Origin: DASZKW01 sp035552775
GTDB taxonomy: Bacteria; Actinomycetota; Acidimicrobiia; Acidimicrobiales; Palsa-688
DNA: 16,096 nt
Reading direction: 5' to 3'
NCBI GenBank assembly: GCA_035552775.1
Contig: DASZKW010000028.1
Coordinates: forward strand, 1 to 16,096
In this document: positions 1 through 9,187 of the stretch, in pieces
Layout of the letters: each line of letters starts with the position of its first letter
Numbering within the stretch: position 1 is the stretch's first letter
The notes under the pieces: generated by a model
Told to the model about the DNA's origin: nothing
The model's database searches: none
What the model saw: only the letters and a program-made list of their open reading frames with translations
Made by a program: the position numbers and the translations under genes

Positions 1-629
1 GCCACCGGCCGCGGCGGCGCTTCGCCGCGCAGGCCATGGTCCCTCGTGCTTGAGCCATCCTTGGCGCATCCCAATGGGCCATGCCACGGGCGACTTGGCC
101 CAGGGCTGGGGCGATGACCGGCTTGCCGCCCACCTTGGCCCGGGATTGGCTCGTCCTACGCCACCAACTTCAACAGCGTCCCGACCCGCCGTTTAGCGGG
201 GAAGCAGTGTCGGAGCACCCACCCGGGCAGGATCGACGCTGCGGTCGCACCGGAGGTGGACACAGATTGGACACAAACGGCCTGGTGGCAGCTGGACGAG
301 GGACCACGGCATGGACGATGCATGAGACAAAGCCCTGGTAGGGGCTGTGTCGGTGGACGGAAGCGCACCCGACGGAGGGCGCACCTGAGCTTGAGGGCCT
401 AATCGCGCAGGCGCTCGACGTGGCGACGAGCCGCCGACCGTTCCAATGCCGGTCGAGAAGGTCGAGACAAGGGGCGAAGCACGTCCCTGGGAGTCACATG
501 CAGCGACAACTAGTGACTTCGGGGCCTCCGAGTAGCAGAAAGCCATTCCGGGCCGGTGTGGTTCGTAAGGTCTCCGGCCGTTCGTTCGTTCGTTCGTTCG
601 TTCGTCACCAAACGTGCGAACCTCTCGAC
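1..629. other. Accessory DNA with no recognisable gene
   Basis: No reading frame on either strand has a recognisable domain, a good ribosome-binding site or similarity that I can name. The short open frames here (up to about 150 codons on the minus strand) overlap one another in several frames, as expected by chance in GC-rich DNA. The only clear structure is a CGTT tetranucleotide run at 579-605. The stretch probably belongs to the integrated element whose integrase lies at 1944-3119, because it adjoins degraded coding remnants and continues past the window edge. Confidence 0.5.
579..605. repeat. CGTT tetranucleotide microsatellite
   Basis: Six consecutive CGTT units plus a partial seventh. 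Such runs are prone to slipped-strand copy-number change. It lies about 25 bp upstream of the first ATG (630) of the coiled-coil pseudogene, so it could once have sat in that gene's leader. No intact gene depends on it now. Confidence 0.85.
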
Positions 630-1361
630 ATGCAAGACAGCGAGGAGACACCCGTCGGCCAGATTCCGCTCACCGGCGGCCGGCAGCGCCGCTACGCCAG
701 CGACGCGCGGACCGTGCCCGGGCGTGGAGGGAACGACAAAGGGCCCGCCGTACGGATAGGCGCGAGGGCGACGGCGAAACGTCGTCCCCCCGGCGCTGGC
801 CGAAGCCACCCTGTCGGTGCTGTTGGAGCGCCTTTCTGAGCTGGGCCGGGCCCATGAGGCGGCGGTGGGGGAGTTGGCTGGCCGGGTCGAGGACGCCGTC
901 GCCGCCCTGGCCGACCCGGAAGCGGTAGCCGAGGCGCTGGAGGCGGCCAGAGCCGAGGCGGCCCGCCAAGTGGCGACAGCCTCGCCGAGGTGCGCCGAGG
1001 CGCCCGAGAAGCCTCGAGGAGACCAAGCCCGTCGCGCCCGCGCCGAGGGTGAGCAGGCGAACTGCGCGCCGAGCTGGAAGCGGCAAGCAGGCGACGGGCA
1101 AGCACTGGCGGCGGCCCGCTCCGAGGCGGCGGCGGCGCGGGTGGGCTGGCAGACCAGCTCGCCGGCCGCTACAGGGCGGAACTGGAAGCTGCCGCCGCGA
1201 GAGCCGACATCGAGATCACCCGAGCCGAGCTCCGATTACAGGCCGCGCGCGAACTGGCCGACAACCGGTCCAGCGAGGTGTCCCGACTGGTCGCCCAGGT
1301 CGATGACCTACGAGGCGAGCTGCGCCGGGCTCGCGACGGCGGCGATGGCCTTCATAATTGA
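630..1361 (+). pseudogene. Frameshifted coiled-coil protein, possibly KfrA-like
   Basis: Alanine/glutamate-rich coiled-coil sequence can be read across the region, but only by changing frame repeatedly. The frame of position 817 gives a helix-forming stretch from about 790 to 975 (PPALAEATLSVLLERLSELG, then further AEALEAARAEAARQ-type heptads). The frame then shifts at about 978 and meets a TGA at 1050. The other frame resumes with ELRAELEAA at 1059, the first frame is needed again for ALAAARSEAAAARV (about 1100-1140), and the last stretch (from about 1149) runs through ADIEITRAELRLQAARELAD to a TGA at 1359-1361. Several compensating indels and an internal stop indicate a decayed gene. A short N-terminal region before a long alanine-rich coiled coil resembles plasmid KfrA-type DNA-binding proteins; that family assignment is inference. 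The 5' boundary (ATG at 630) is uncertain. Confidence 0.5.
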
Positions 1362-1630
1362 CCCTCGGATGCGCGGCGCCCGCTGCGGCGGACATCGCTT
1401 CGACCAGCGCCCAGGCCTGCAGCGCCGTGCTGCTCCTGTCGAGCTGTCATCGACAAGCCGTTGAGGCTCCGGGCTTGTGTAGGACCCTGATCCGTGGGAA
1501 CCCGGCTCAGGCATACAGCGGGTGACGACTGCGGTCTCCTCGGCGAACCCCCCCAATGGTGAGCCCTCCTATAGGCACGGCGGCGTGGGCGACGCGACAA
1601 TGGGAGCGGGCGACCGGACCAGGTGCTTTG

Positions 1631-1876
1631 CTACAGCGAGGGTTCGAGGCCATAGTGGCGTCCGGCTGAAACCATCACCGGGTGGCGAACCGCCAGGCCG
1701 GCCAACCGGTCGGTGGTCACGACGCGCTCGTTGTCGGTCAGCAGATAGGGCGGCGCCGCCCCGAAGCTTCGCAGCGCGGCGTCGATACAACCTGCGGAGG
1801 CAAAACGCGGCAGCGCCGGCTTTGGAACTGGAAACAAGCTAGACACGACCGGCCTGCTCGAGAAAGTCATGGCCAC
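1631..1876 (-). pseudogene. IS21-type transposase (IstA) remnant
   Basis: The minus-strand frame encodes about 80 residues matching the middle of the IS21-family IstA catalytic domain: a CIDAALRSFGAAPPYLLTDN stretch, then ERVVTT, LAGLAVRHP and AGRHYG. The aspartate in LLTDN corresponds to the second acidic catalytic residue of the DDE/DDD core. A full IstA is several hundred residues. Here the N-terminal helix-turn-helix, the first part of the core, the C-terminal part and the partner ATPase IstB are all missing, and a TAG follows shortly after HYG. I could not find terminal inverted repeats. It is a dead insertion-sequence scar inside the accessory region. Confidence 0.6.
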
Positions 1877-1943
1877 GGCGAGGTCAGCAGACGCAAGACC
1901 ACCCCGTGGACGGATGATGAGCTGGCGGGCTATGTCCGACCGC

Positions 1944-3119
1944 CTAAGCCGAGGTCGAGGGCACGGTGTCCCGGTTGAGAAGGCTGTTCCAGGCCTCTAT
2001 CGCGTGTGGCAAGGACGGCCGAACGGGATGGCGGTAGCCGTGGGTCGTCTTTGTGTCGACATGGCCCGCTAGGTCCGCGACTTTGACCAGGTCATCGAGC
2101 TGATCCGCCACGAGGGATACGAAGGAGTGCCGCAGCTCATAGGTCGTCCAGTCGCTACCGAGACCAGCCCGCTCGCAGAGTTCACGGAAGTACCTCCGGA
2201 GGTTGGTCAGCAGGTAAGGCGTGGCCTTGCCGGTGCAGAACACGAAGCCCTCGACGTCGTATAGGCCGAGCATCTTCATCTCCTCCCGATGCCGCGTCAG
2301 CGCCCCCACCAGCAAGGGGTGCAGACCAATCCGTCGCCGGGACCGTCGTGTTTTGGGGCGGCTTTGCCCTACGTACTTGTGGCCCACCTCGTTGACCCGC
2401 TCGGCGACCTCGATGGTCGGTTCGCCGCTGTCGATGTCGACGTAGCGCCAGCGGAGTCCGGCGAGCTCGCCTGGGCGTAGGCCGCACATCAGCCCCGTCA
2501 GCCACATGGCCGGGCGTGGATCTTGCGGTAGCGCGGTGAGCAGGATGCTCCTCACCTGGTCGATCGTCAAAGACTTGCGTTGCTTCGCCGGCCGGACCTG
2601 GGGCAGCAGTACATGTCTGGCTGGGTTGGTCTTGATCCGTCGTTGCTGGTCCGCGTGCTGGCAGGCCTGGTTCAAGTAGCCCCATGTGCGGTCGATGGTG
2701 CTCGTCGAGTATCCGGCTTTGGCCATGTGGGCGAACACTTCTTCGACTCGTTTGGTGCGGGTCCGGTCGACCCAAAGTGCTCCGATCTCGGGCCGCACGT
2801 GATTGCCGAGGAGGGTCGTAGCGTTTGCGATGGTGTTTGGCGATTTCAGCGTGGCGTGGCGGACACCGCCACCGGTGGCTGAGCTGGGGCAGCCGGCTCC
2901 GAGCCATTCGTCGATGACCTCACGGAAGGTGATCAGCCGTTCGTGTCGAGGCGTCGCATCGTCGCCGGCGGCTCGGAGGGCGAGCAGTTCGTTCAGGTCA
3001 GCCTCGGCGTCGGCGCGGTCCACCCGCTCGACCTTGCGACGGGAGCCGTCAGGGAAACGAACCCAGGCCATCCAGCGTTGCCGCTTCTCGTTCCACCGCA
3101 CCGTCGCCCGGGAAGCCAT
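1944..3119 (-). CDS. Tyrosine recombinase / phage-type integrase
   Basis: Site-specific recombinase that would insert and excise the element to its left at the adjacent tRNA-Ala gene. The 391-residue protein has an N-terminal AP2-like arm-binding segment (WNEKRQRWMAWVRFPDGSRR), a SAM-like core-binding domain and a C-terminal catalytic domain. The catalytic residues are visible: Arg in CGLRPGELAGLRW, Lys in SRPKTRRSRRRI, Arg in YELRHSF (the usual first His of HxxR is Tyr here), His in LAGH and the nucleophilic Tyr in HGYRHP. The open frame reaches a GTG at 3176, but I start at the ATG at 3117-3119 because AGGAGGT lies just upstream of it, while the longer N-terminus merely translates a 12-bp tandem repeat. 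It appears intact, so the element may be mobile. Confidence 0.93.
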   Translation of the reverse strand: MASRATVRWNEKRQRWMAWVRFPDGSRRKVERVDRADAEADLNELLALRAAGDDATPRHERLITFREVIDEWLGAGCPSSATGGGVRHATLKSPNTIANATTLLGNHVRPEIGALWVDRTRTKRVEEVFAHMAKAGYSTSTIDRTWGYLNQACQHADQQRRIKTNPARHVLLPQVRPAKQRKSLTIDQVRSILLTALPQDPRPAMWLTGLMCGLRPGELAGLRWRYVDIDSGEPTIEVAERVNEVGHKYVGQSRPKTRRSRRRIGLHPLLVGALTRHREEMKMLGLYDVEGFVFCTGKATPYLLTNLRRYFRELCERAGLGSDWTTYELRHSFVSLVADQLDDLVKVADLAGHVDTKTTHGYRHPVRPSLPHAIEAWNSLLNRDTVPSTSA

Positions 3120-3124
3120 CCGGA

Positions 3125-3134
3125 CCACCTCCTG
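3125..3134 (-). promoter_or_regulatory. Shine-Dalgarno site of the integrase
   Basis: Read on the minus strand, AGGAGGTGG ends a few bases before the ATG at 3119. It is the strongest ribosome-binding site in the accessory region. It decides the start codon against the upstream GTG at 3176. Confidence 0.75.
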
Positions 3135-3139
3135 AGTCA

Positions 3140-3219
3140 CCGACGTAGCTCCTGACGTAGCCACCGACGTAGCCACTTATCCAAAGGCTACGCTCAAGGT
3201 GGCTACGTCCGCTACATCG
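3140..3219. promoter_or_regulatory. Repeat cluster between integrase and tRNA (operator or arm-site candidate)
   Basis: Three GACGTAGC(C/T) copies lie at exact 12-bp spacing (3142, 3154, 3166). Inverted copies follow: GGCTACG at 3186 and GGCTACGTC at 3201, with a weaker GCTACATCG at 3211. The cluster fills the gap between the integrase start and the tRNA-Ala 3' end. Tyrosine integrases commonly bind short repeated arm-type sites next to att, and integrase promoters often carry excisionase or repressor sites, so either role fits. The repeats are directly visible; their function is inferred. Confidence 0.55.
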
Positions 3220-3265
3220 TCCCGCCGGCCGGTTCCAGAAAGTACCTCTGAAGTGCGGTTTCTTG

Positions 3266-3339
<74 letters not shown>

Positions 3340-3354
3340 AGGAGGGTGCCGATG

Positions 3355-3360
3355 ACCCTA
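3355..3360 (-). promoter_or_regulatory. Candidate -10 box of tRNA-Ala
   Basis: TAGGGT on the minus strand fits the actinobacterial TANNNT -10 pattern and ends 15 bases before the mature tRNA 5' end, leaving room for a short leader. The region where a -35 element would lie is occupied by the 11-bp tandem array. Confidence 0.35.
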
Positions 3361-3400
3361 GCACCGGCCTAGCACCGGCCTAGCACCGGCCTAGCACCGG
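3357..3400. repeat. 11-bp tandem array, four copies
   Basis: Four perfect copies of CCTAGCACCGG. Each contains CTAG, which gives TAG on both strands. The array lies just upstream of tRNA-Ala, over the expected -35 region, and about 110 bp before leuS. It shares the CCGGCCTAG core with the 17-bp array at 7911-8029. Confidence 0.95.
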
Positions 3401-3499
3401 CCGTCTCGGGCCGGGAGCCGGGACGGTTCTTGCCGCTTGGTCGCAGGGGTCTGCACGCCCCGGTCAGTAAACGCGGTTCGGGTCCGCTGCCGCCGTCAG

Positions 3500-3505
3500 T
3501 ACCCT
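3500..3505 (+). promoter_or_regulatory. Candidate -10 box of leuS
   Basis: TACCCT (TANNNT pattern) ends eight bases before the ATG at 3514. No Shine-Dalgarno sequence precedes either candidate ATG. This spacing would place the transcription start at or next to that ATG, as in a leaderless mRNA. Confidence 0.35.
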
Positions 3506-3513
3506 GAATGGTC

Positions 3514-5959
<2,446 letters not shown>

Positions 5960-5982
<23 letters not shown>

Positions 5983-6961
5983 TCAGTCCCGCCTCGTCGC
6001 CGGGGGGCGGGACGTAGAAGCTGATCCGGTCCACGAGGCCCTCGGTCCGCCCGCGGATAAGTCCCGGGAGGTCGTCCGGCTCGCCCACGACGGCGAACGC
6101 GGCGAGCATGTCGTCGTCGACGAGGGCGGCCATGTCCTGCCACCGCCCCTGCTTGGACAGGCGGTTCAGCTCGGGCTGGAGCTGGCCCCAGCCGTGCAGG
6201 TCGAGCACGGGCCGGTAGGCCGGCGTGGAGCCGTAGAACGCGATCTGCTTGCGCACCAGGTCGTCGAAGGTGCGCCACTCGGCCTCGTCGCGGCCGGTGA
6301 CCACGAACAGCGGCCACGAGAGCTGGAAGTCTTCCCGGGCCACGCCGCGTGCGCCGAGGCCGGCGGCGACCGCGGGCAGCGTCACCTCACGCAGGTAGCG
6401 CTCGGTGCTGAAGGCGTGGACGAGCATGCCGTCGGCGACGTCGGCCGCCACCCGGGTCATGGCCGGGCCGACGGCTGCCAGGAACACCTTCGGGGGGGCG
6501 GTGTCGATGGCGCCGGGGTCGAAGAACGGCGTCATCAGGGTGTGCTGGTAGAAGTCCCCCCGGAAATCGAGCTTGGTCCCGTCCTGCCACGAAGCCCAGA
6601 TGGCCCGCACCGCGGAGATGAACTCGCGCATGCGCGGCGCCGGGTGGGACCACGGCATCGAGAACCTGCGCTCGATGTGCGGCCTGATCTGAGAGCCGAG
6701 ACCGAGCAGCAACCGGCCGCCGGAGTAGGCCTGAAGGTCCCACGACAGCTGTGCGATGGTCATCGGGTTGCGGGCGAAGGCGACCGCGATTGCCGTACCG
6801 AGTTGCAACCGCTCGGTGTGCTCGGCGGCAAGGAGGAGGGGAAAAAAAGGATCGTGGCCGGTCTCGGCCGTCCACACCGCGTCGTACCCCGCCGCCTCGG
6901 ATCTACGGGCGTCGTCGGCTACGACCCTCAACGGCCCGGCGATGCCTCCGTCAACGTGCAT
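5960..6961 (-). CDS. LLM-class F420-dependent oxidoreductase (TIGR03617 type)
   Basis: A 333-residue luciferase-like monooxygenase-fold protein, expected to be a cytoplasmic TIM-barrel enzyme using reduced coenzyme F420. Its substrate cannot be read from sequence. Family signatures are dense: MHVDGG at the start, YDAVWTAETGHDPF (26-39), LGTAIAVAFARNPM, GLGSQIRPHIERRFSMPW (87-104) and the HTLMTPFFDPG segment. The open frame extends upstream to 7129, but that part is low-complexity and overlaps the PAC2 gene, so the start is the ATG at 6961, where the conserved family N-terminus begins. The gene follows the PAC2 stop by 25 bp and is probably co-transcribed with it. Its end overlaps leuS tail to tail, with no terminator visible between them. 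Confidence 0.92.
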
Positions 6962-6986
6962 GGTCGGACAAGCTACCGCCGCCGCC

Positions 6987-7856
6987 CTACTGGGGCTCGC
7001 CCCGCAGGAAGCGTTCCAGTTCGGCGGCGAGCTCGTCACCAGACGGCAGGTTGCCGAAGCCGGTGGCGGAAAGCCCTTGTTCCTGGTCGTGCTGGGCCTC
7101 GAGCTGGCGCACGAGGGCGGCGTGGTCATCGCTGCCGGCGATGAGCTGGTCGATCTGGGTGGACGTCGTCTGGGCGGCGGCCCTGAGCGCCTTGGTGTCG
7201 ACCTCGATGTCGGCCAGCGAGCTCAGCTCGTCGAGAAGGGCGGCGGAGGCGGCCGGGTAGGGCATGGCCGCGGCGTAGTGCGGCACCCGGGCCCACAGTC
7301 CCACAGCGGGGACGCCGGCCTGGCCGAATGCGTATTCGATGCTGGCCTGGACACCGGAGGGCACGTCGATGGTGGCGGGGATGAAGCCGACCCGCCCGGC
7401 GAGCTCGGCGTTCGACGCGGTGGCGGCGAGGCGGACGCTGCGCGTGTGCGGTACCGGTGCGGGGAATGCGCCGAGGCCGACCACCAGCTGCACCCCGAGG
7501 CGCAGCGAGAGCTGGACCACCTCGTTGGTGAACTGGTGCCAGCGCATGTCGGGTTCGGGGCCCGCGAGCATCAGCACCGAGCGGCCGGTGCGGTTGGTCG
7601 CCACCTGCAGGACCGGCTGGGGCCAGCGCAGCTCGGTGTGGACGCCGTTGACCACCCGCATCACCGGCCGGCGGGCCCGGTGGTCGATGAGCTCGTCGGC
7701 GTCGAAGTCGGCGAGCAGTTGGTGGGGCATGGACGCCAGCAGCGAAGCCATGGCGTTGCCCCCGGTGAGGCCGGCGTCGATCCAGCCCTCGAGGGCCATC
7801 ACGAGCACCGGTCGCTCGAGGGTGGGCCAGTTGTGGATGGTGGCCAGCTCGGTCAT
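6987..7856 (-). CDS. PAC2-family protein
   Basis: A 289-residue protein of the PAC2 (proteasome assembly chaperone 2-like) family, common and mostly uncharacterised in Actinobacteria. Visible family features are PVLVMALEGWIDAGLTGGNA near the N-terminus, FDADELIDHRARRP, LMLAGPEPDMRWHQF, GLGAFPAPVPHTR and VGLWARVPHYAA. The C-terminal ~60 residues are predicted helical and polar. I start at the ATG at 7856: it begins the conserved domain, has a weak GGTGA upstream, and overlaps the stop of an upstream mini-ORF as ATGA. An in-frame ATG at 7956-7958, inside the 17-bp array, would add a 34-residue low-quality extension. The position between the phosphotransferase and oxidoreductase genes suggests one operon. 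Confidence 0.9.
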   Translation of the reverse strand: MTELATIHNWPTLERPVLVMALEGWIDAGLTGGNAMASLLASMPHQLLADFDADELIDHRARRPVMRVVNGVHTELRWPQPVLQVATNRTGRSVLMLAGPEPDMRWHQFTNEVVQLSLRLGVQLVVGLGAFPAPVPHTRSVRLAATASNAELAGRVGFIPATIDVPSGVQASIEYAFGQAGVPAVGLWARVPHYAAAMPYPAASAALLDELSSLADIEVDTKALRAAAQTTSTQIDQLIAGSDDHAALVRQLEAQHDQEQGLSATGFGNLPSGDELAAELERFLRGEPQ

Positions 7857-8026
7857 ATCTTCACCAGTCTGCCCGCAAAGGCACATGTGATGGGCGGGAT
7901 CGTCCCATCCGGCCGGCACGGCATCTAGGCCGGCACGGCATCTAGGCCGGCACGGCATCTAGGCCGGCACGGCATCTAGGCCGGCACGGCATCTAGGCCG
8001 GCACGGCATCTAGGCCGGCACGGCAT
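7853..8026 (-). other. Mini-ORF relay linking phosphotransferase stop to PAC2 start
   Basis: Read from the phosphotransferase TAG, an ATG follows immediately (8024-8026) and opens a 17-codon frame ending in TAG at 7976-7978. The adjacent ATG opens an identical 17-codon frame ending at 7925-7927. The next adjacent ATG (7922-7924) opens a 24-codon frame whose TGA (7853-7855) overlaps the PAC2 ATG. The encoded repeat peptide is MPCRPRCRAGLDAVPA. The arithmetic is exact in the sequence. That ribosomes actually reinitiate along it is a hypothesis. Confidence 0.45.
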
Positions 8027-8029
8027 CTA
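7911..8029. repeat. 17-bp tandem array, seven perfect copies
   Basis: Seven identical copies of GGCCGGCACGGCATCTA (on the minus strand TAGATGCCGTGCCGGCC). The last copy on the plus strand contains the stop codon of the phosphotransferase gene. Because 17 is not a multiple of three, TAG and ATG recur in all three minus-strand frames. The perfect identity of the copies indicates recent expansion or homogenisation. Confidence 0.98.
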
Positions 8030-9151
8030 GGCCAGCAGGGCCTCGGCCCGCTCGCGGGCCTTGGCCCCCAGCCATTCGATGGAGCGGCGAAAGCTGGCCC
8101 GGTCGGCGCCGTCGTCGCCCATGGCCCCCGCCGCGTACCGGGCGTAGACCCCCTCCAGGATGCACGCCAGCTTCCAGAAGCTGAAGGCCACGTAGAAGTC
8201 GAGTCCGGACACGTCGCGACCGGAGCGCGCCGCGTAGCACTGGGCGATCTCCTCGCGGCTGAAGAACCCGGGGGCAACGGTGGGCGACACCTCGAGGGGC
8301 GAACCGTCGTCGCCGGGAAGCGCCCAGTAGGCCAGCAGCTGGCCGAGGTCCGCCAACGGGTCACCTAGCGTGCACAGCTCCCAGTCGAGCGCGGCGCGCA
8401 CCGCTCCGTCGTCGCCTACCACTGTGTTGTCCAGCCGGTAGTCGCCGTGGACGATGGTCGCCGGCCCCTGCTCAGGGATGCGTTCGACGAGGATGGCGTG
8501 GGCGGCCTCGATGGCGGCCACGCCGGGGCCATGTTGGTGGCCTTCGGGGCCGGCCCGGCCCGTCTGGTGGCCTTCGGGGCCGGCCCGGCCCGCCTGGTCG
8601 TCGCGGGCGGAGCGGTACTGGGCGTCCCACCGCCTGAGCTGGCGGGCGATGTAGCCCTCCCGGCGGCCGAGGTCCCCGAGTCCGACGGCGTCGAGGTCCA
8701 CCGCGTGGATGCCTGCCAGCACCTCCACGACCGACTCACTGGTGCGGCGGCGCCGGTCGGGCGGGAGCGCCGCCTCCACCTGGGCGGGGGTGCGCAGGAC
8801 GTGGCCGTCGACGAATCCCATCACGTAGAACGGCGCCCCGGTCACCGCTGCGTCCGTGCACAGTCCGAGCGCCGGTGGGACGGGCACGCCTGCCGGCCCC
8901 AGGGCGGCGATGACGCGGTGCTCGCGGGCCATGTCGTGGGCCGTGGGCAGCAGGACCCCGGTCGGGGGCCGGCGCAGGACGTAGCGGTGGCCCTCGTCGT
9001 CCACCACCTCGTATGTGAGGTTGCTGCGCCCCCCGGCGATCAGCTTGTAGGTCAGCGGCGGCCGGGTGCCGGGAATGTTGTCGGCGAACCAGGCGCTGAC
9101 GTTACCGACGTCGATGCCCTCGACGGTGGCGGGGGCGTCGAATCCGGTCAC
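8027..9151 (-). CDS. Aminoglycoside-phosphotransferase-fold protein (ACAD10/11-like)
   Basis: A 374-residue protein with a kinase-like APH fold, of the type often found near acyl-CoA dehydrogenases, where it may phosphorylate hydroxyacyl groups; the substrate here is unknown. The nucleotide-binding lobe has the GGRSNLTYEV loop and YVLRRPP. The catalytic loop is HGDYRLDN (235-242, Asp237 as base) and the metal-binding motif is DWELCTLGDP (Asp256). A 30-bp in-frame duplication adds a second GRAGPEGHQ decapeptide just before the catalytic lobe. I start at GTG 9151, which has a TAGCGT -10-like box nine bases upstream and no Shine-Dalgarno; TTG 9160 is possible. It diverges from the thioredoxin-like gene with only 36 bp between starts. 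Its stop codon is part of the 17-bp array. Confidence 0.9.
   Translation of the reverse strand: MTGFDAPATVEGIDVGNVSAWFADNIPGTRPPLTYKLIAGGRSNLTYEVVDDEGHRYVLRRPPTGVLLPTAHDMAREHRVIAALGPAGVPVPPALGLCTDAAVTGAPFYVMGFVDGHVLRTPAQVEAALPPDRRRRTSESVVEVLAGIHAVDLDAVGLGDLGRREGYIARQLRRWDAQYRSARDDQAGRAGPEGHQTGRAGPEGHQHGPGVAAIEAAHAILVERIPEQGPATIVHGDYRLDNTVVGDDGAVRAALDWELCTLGDPLADLGQLLAYWALPGDDGSPLEVSPTVAPGFFSREEIAQCYAARSGRDVSGLDFYVAFSFWKLACILEGVYARYAAGAMGDDGADRASFRRSIEWLGAKARERAEALLA
8535..8594. repeat. 30-bp in-frame tandem duplication
   Basis: Two copies of a 30-bp unit, differing at one base, encode a repeated decapeptide (TGRAGPEGHQ) in the phosphotransferase. The length is a multiple of three, so the gene stays open. 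It lies in a surface linker before the catalytic loop. Confidence 0.95.
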
Positions 9152-9160
9152 TACGAGCAA

Positions 9161-9166
9161 ACGCTA
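9161..9166 (-). promoter_or_regulatory. Candidate -10 box of the phosphotransferase gene
   Basis: TAGCGT on the minus strand fits TANNNT and ends nine bases before GTG 9151, compatible with leaderless transcription. It lies within the 36-bp divergent gap, so the promoters of the two genes must overlap. Confidence 0.3.
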
Positions 9167-9173
9167 GAACAAC

Positions 9174-9179
9174 AAGGAG
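9174..9179 (+). promoter_or_regulatory. Shine-Dalgarno site of the thioredoxin-like gene
   Basis: AAGGAG lies eight bases before the ATG at 9188. It fixes the start despite a much longer upstream open frame. Confidence 0.75.
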
Positions 9180-9187
9180 TCCCAGCC

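Larger units (their letters stand above)
1..3265. mobile_element. One end of a tRNA-Ala-integrated element (other end outside the window)
   Basis: An intact integrase reads away from the 3' end of a tRNA gene, with only 146 bp between them, and the DNA beyond it contains decayed accessory genes. This is the usual geometry of genomic islands and integrated plasmids or prophages. The attachment core is expected inside the tRNA 3' half (about 3266-3310), but no second copy of that sequence occurs in the window, so the far boundary and any cargo lie to the left. Confidence 0.6.

Noticed and set aside
34..309. Inverted repeat ACGAGGGACCA (296-306 against 38-48) as insertion-sequence ends
   Set aside because: Only about 11 exact bases, no transposase frame between, and no target duplication; chance is sufficient.
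1362..1630. Continuation of the IS21 element (rest of IstA or IstB)
   Set aside because: No frame on the minus strand shows IstB Walker motifs or the IstA C-terminus; nothing else is recognisable there.
6962..7129. N-terminal extension of the F420-type oxidoreductase
   Set aside because: It overlaps the PAC2 coding region in another frame, is low-complexity, and precedes the conserved family start MHVDGG.
8447..9187. Upstream extension of the thioredoxin-like frame
   Set aside because: It lies wholly antisense to the phosphotransferase gene and the thioredoxin domain begins at the ATG with a good Shine-Dalgarno at 9188.
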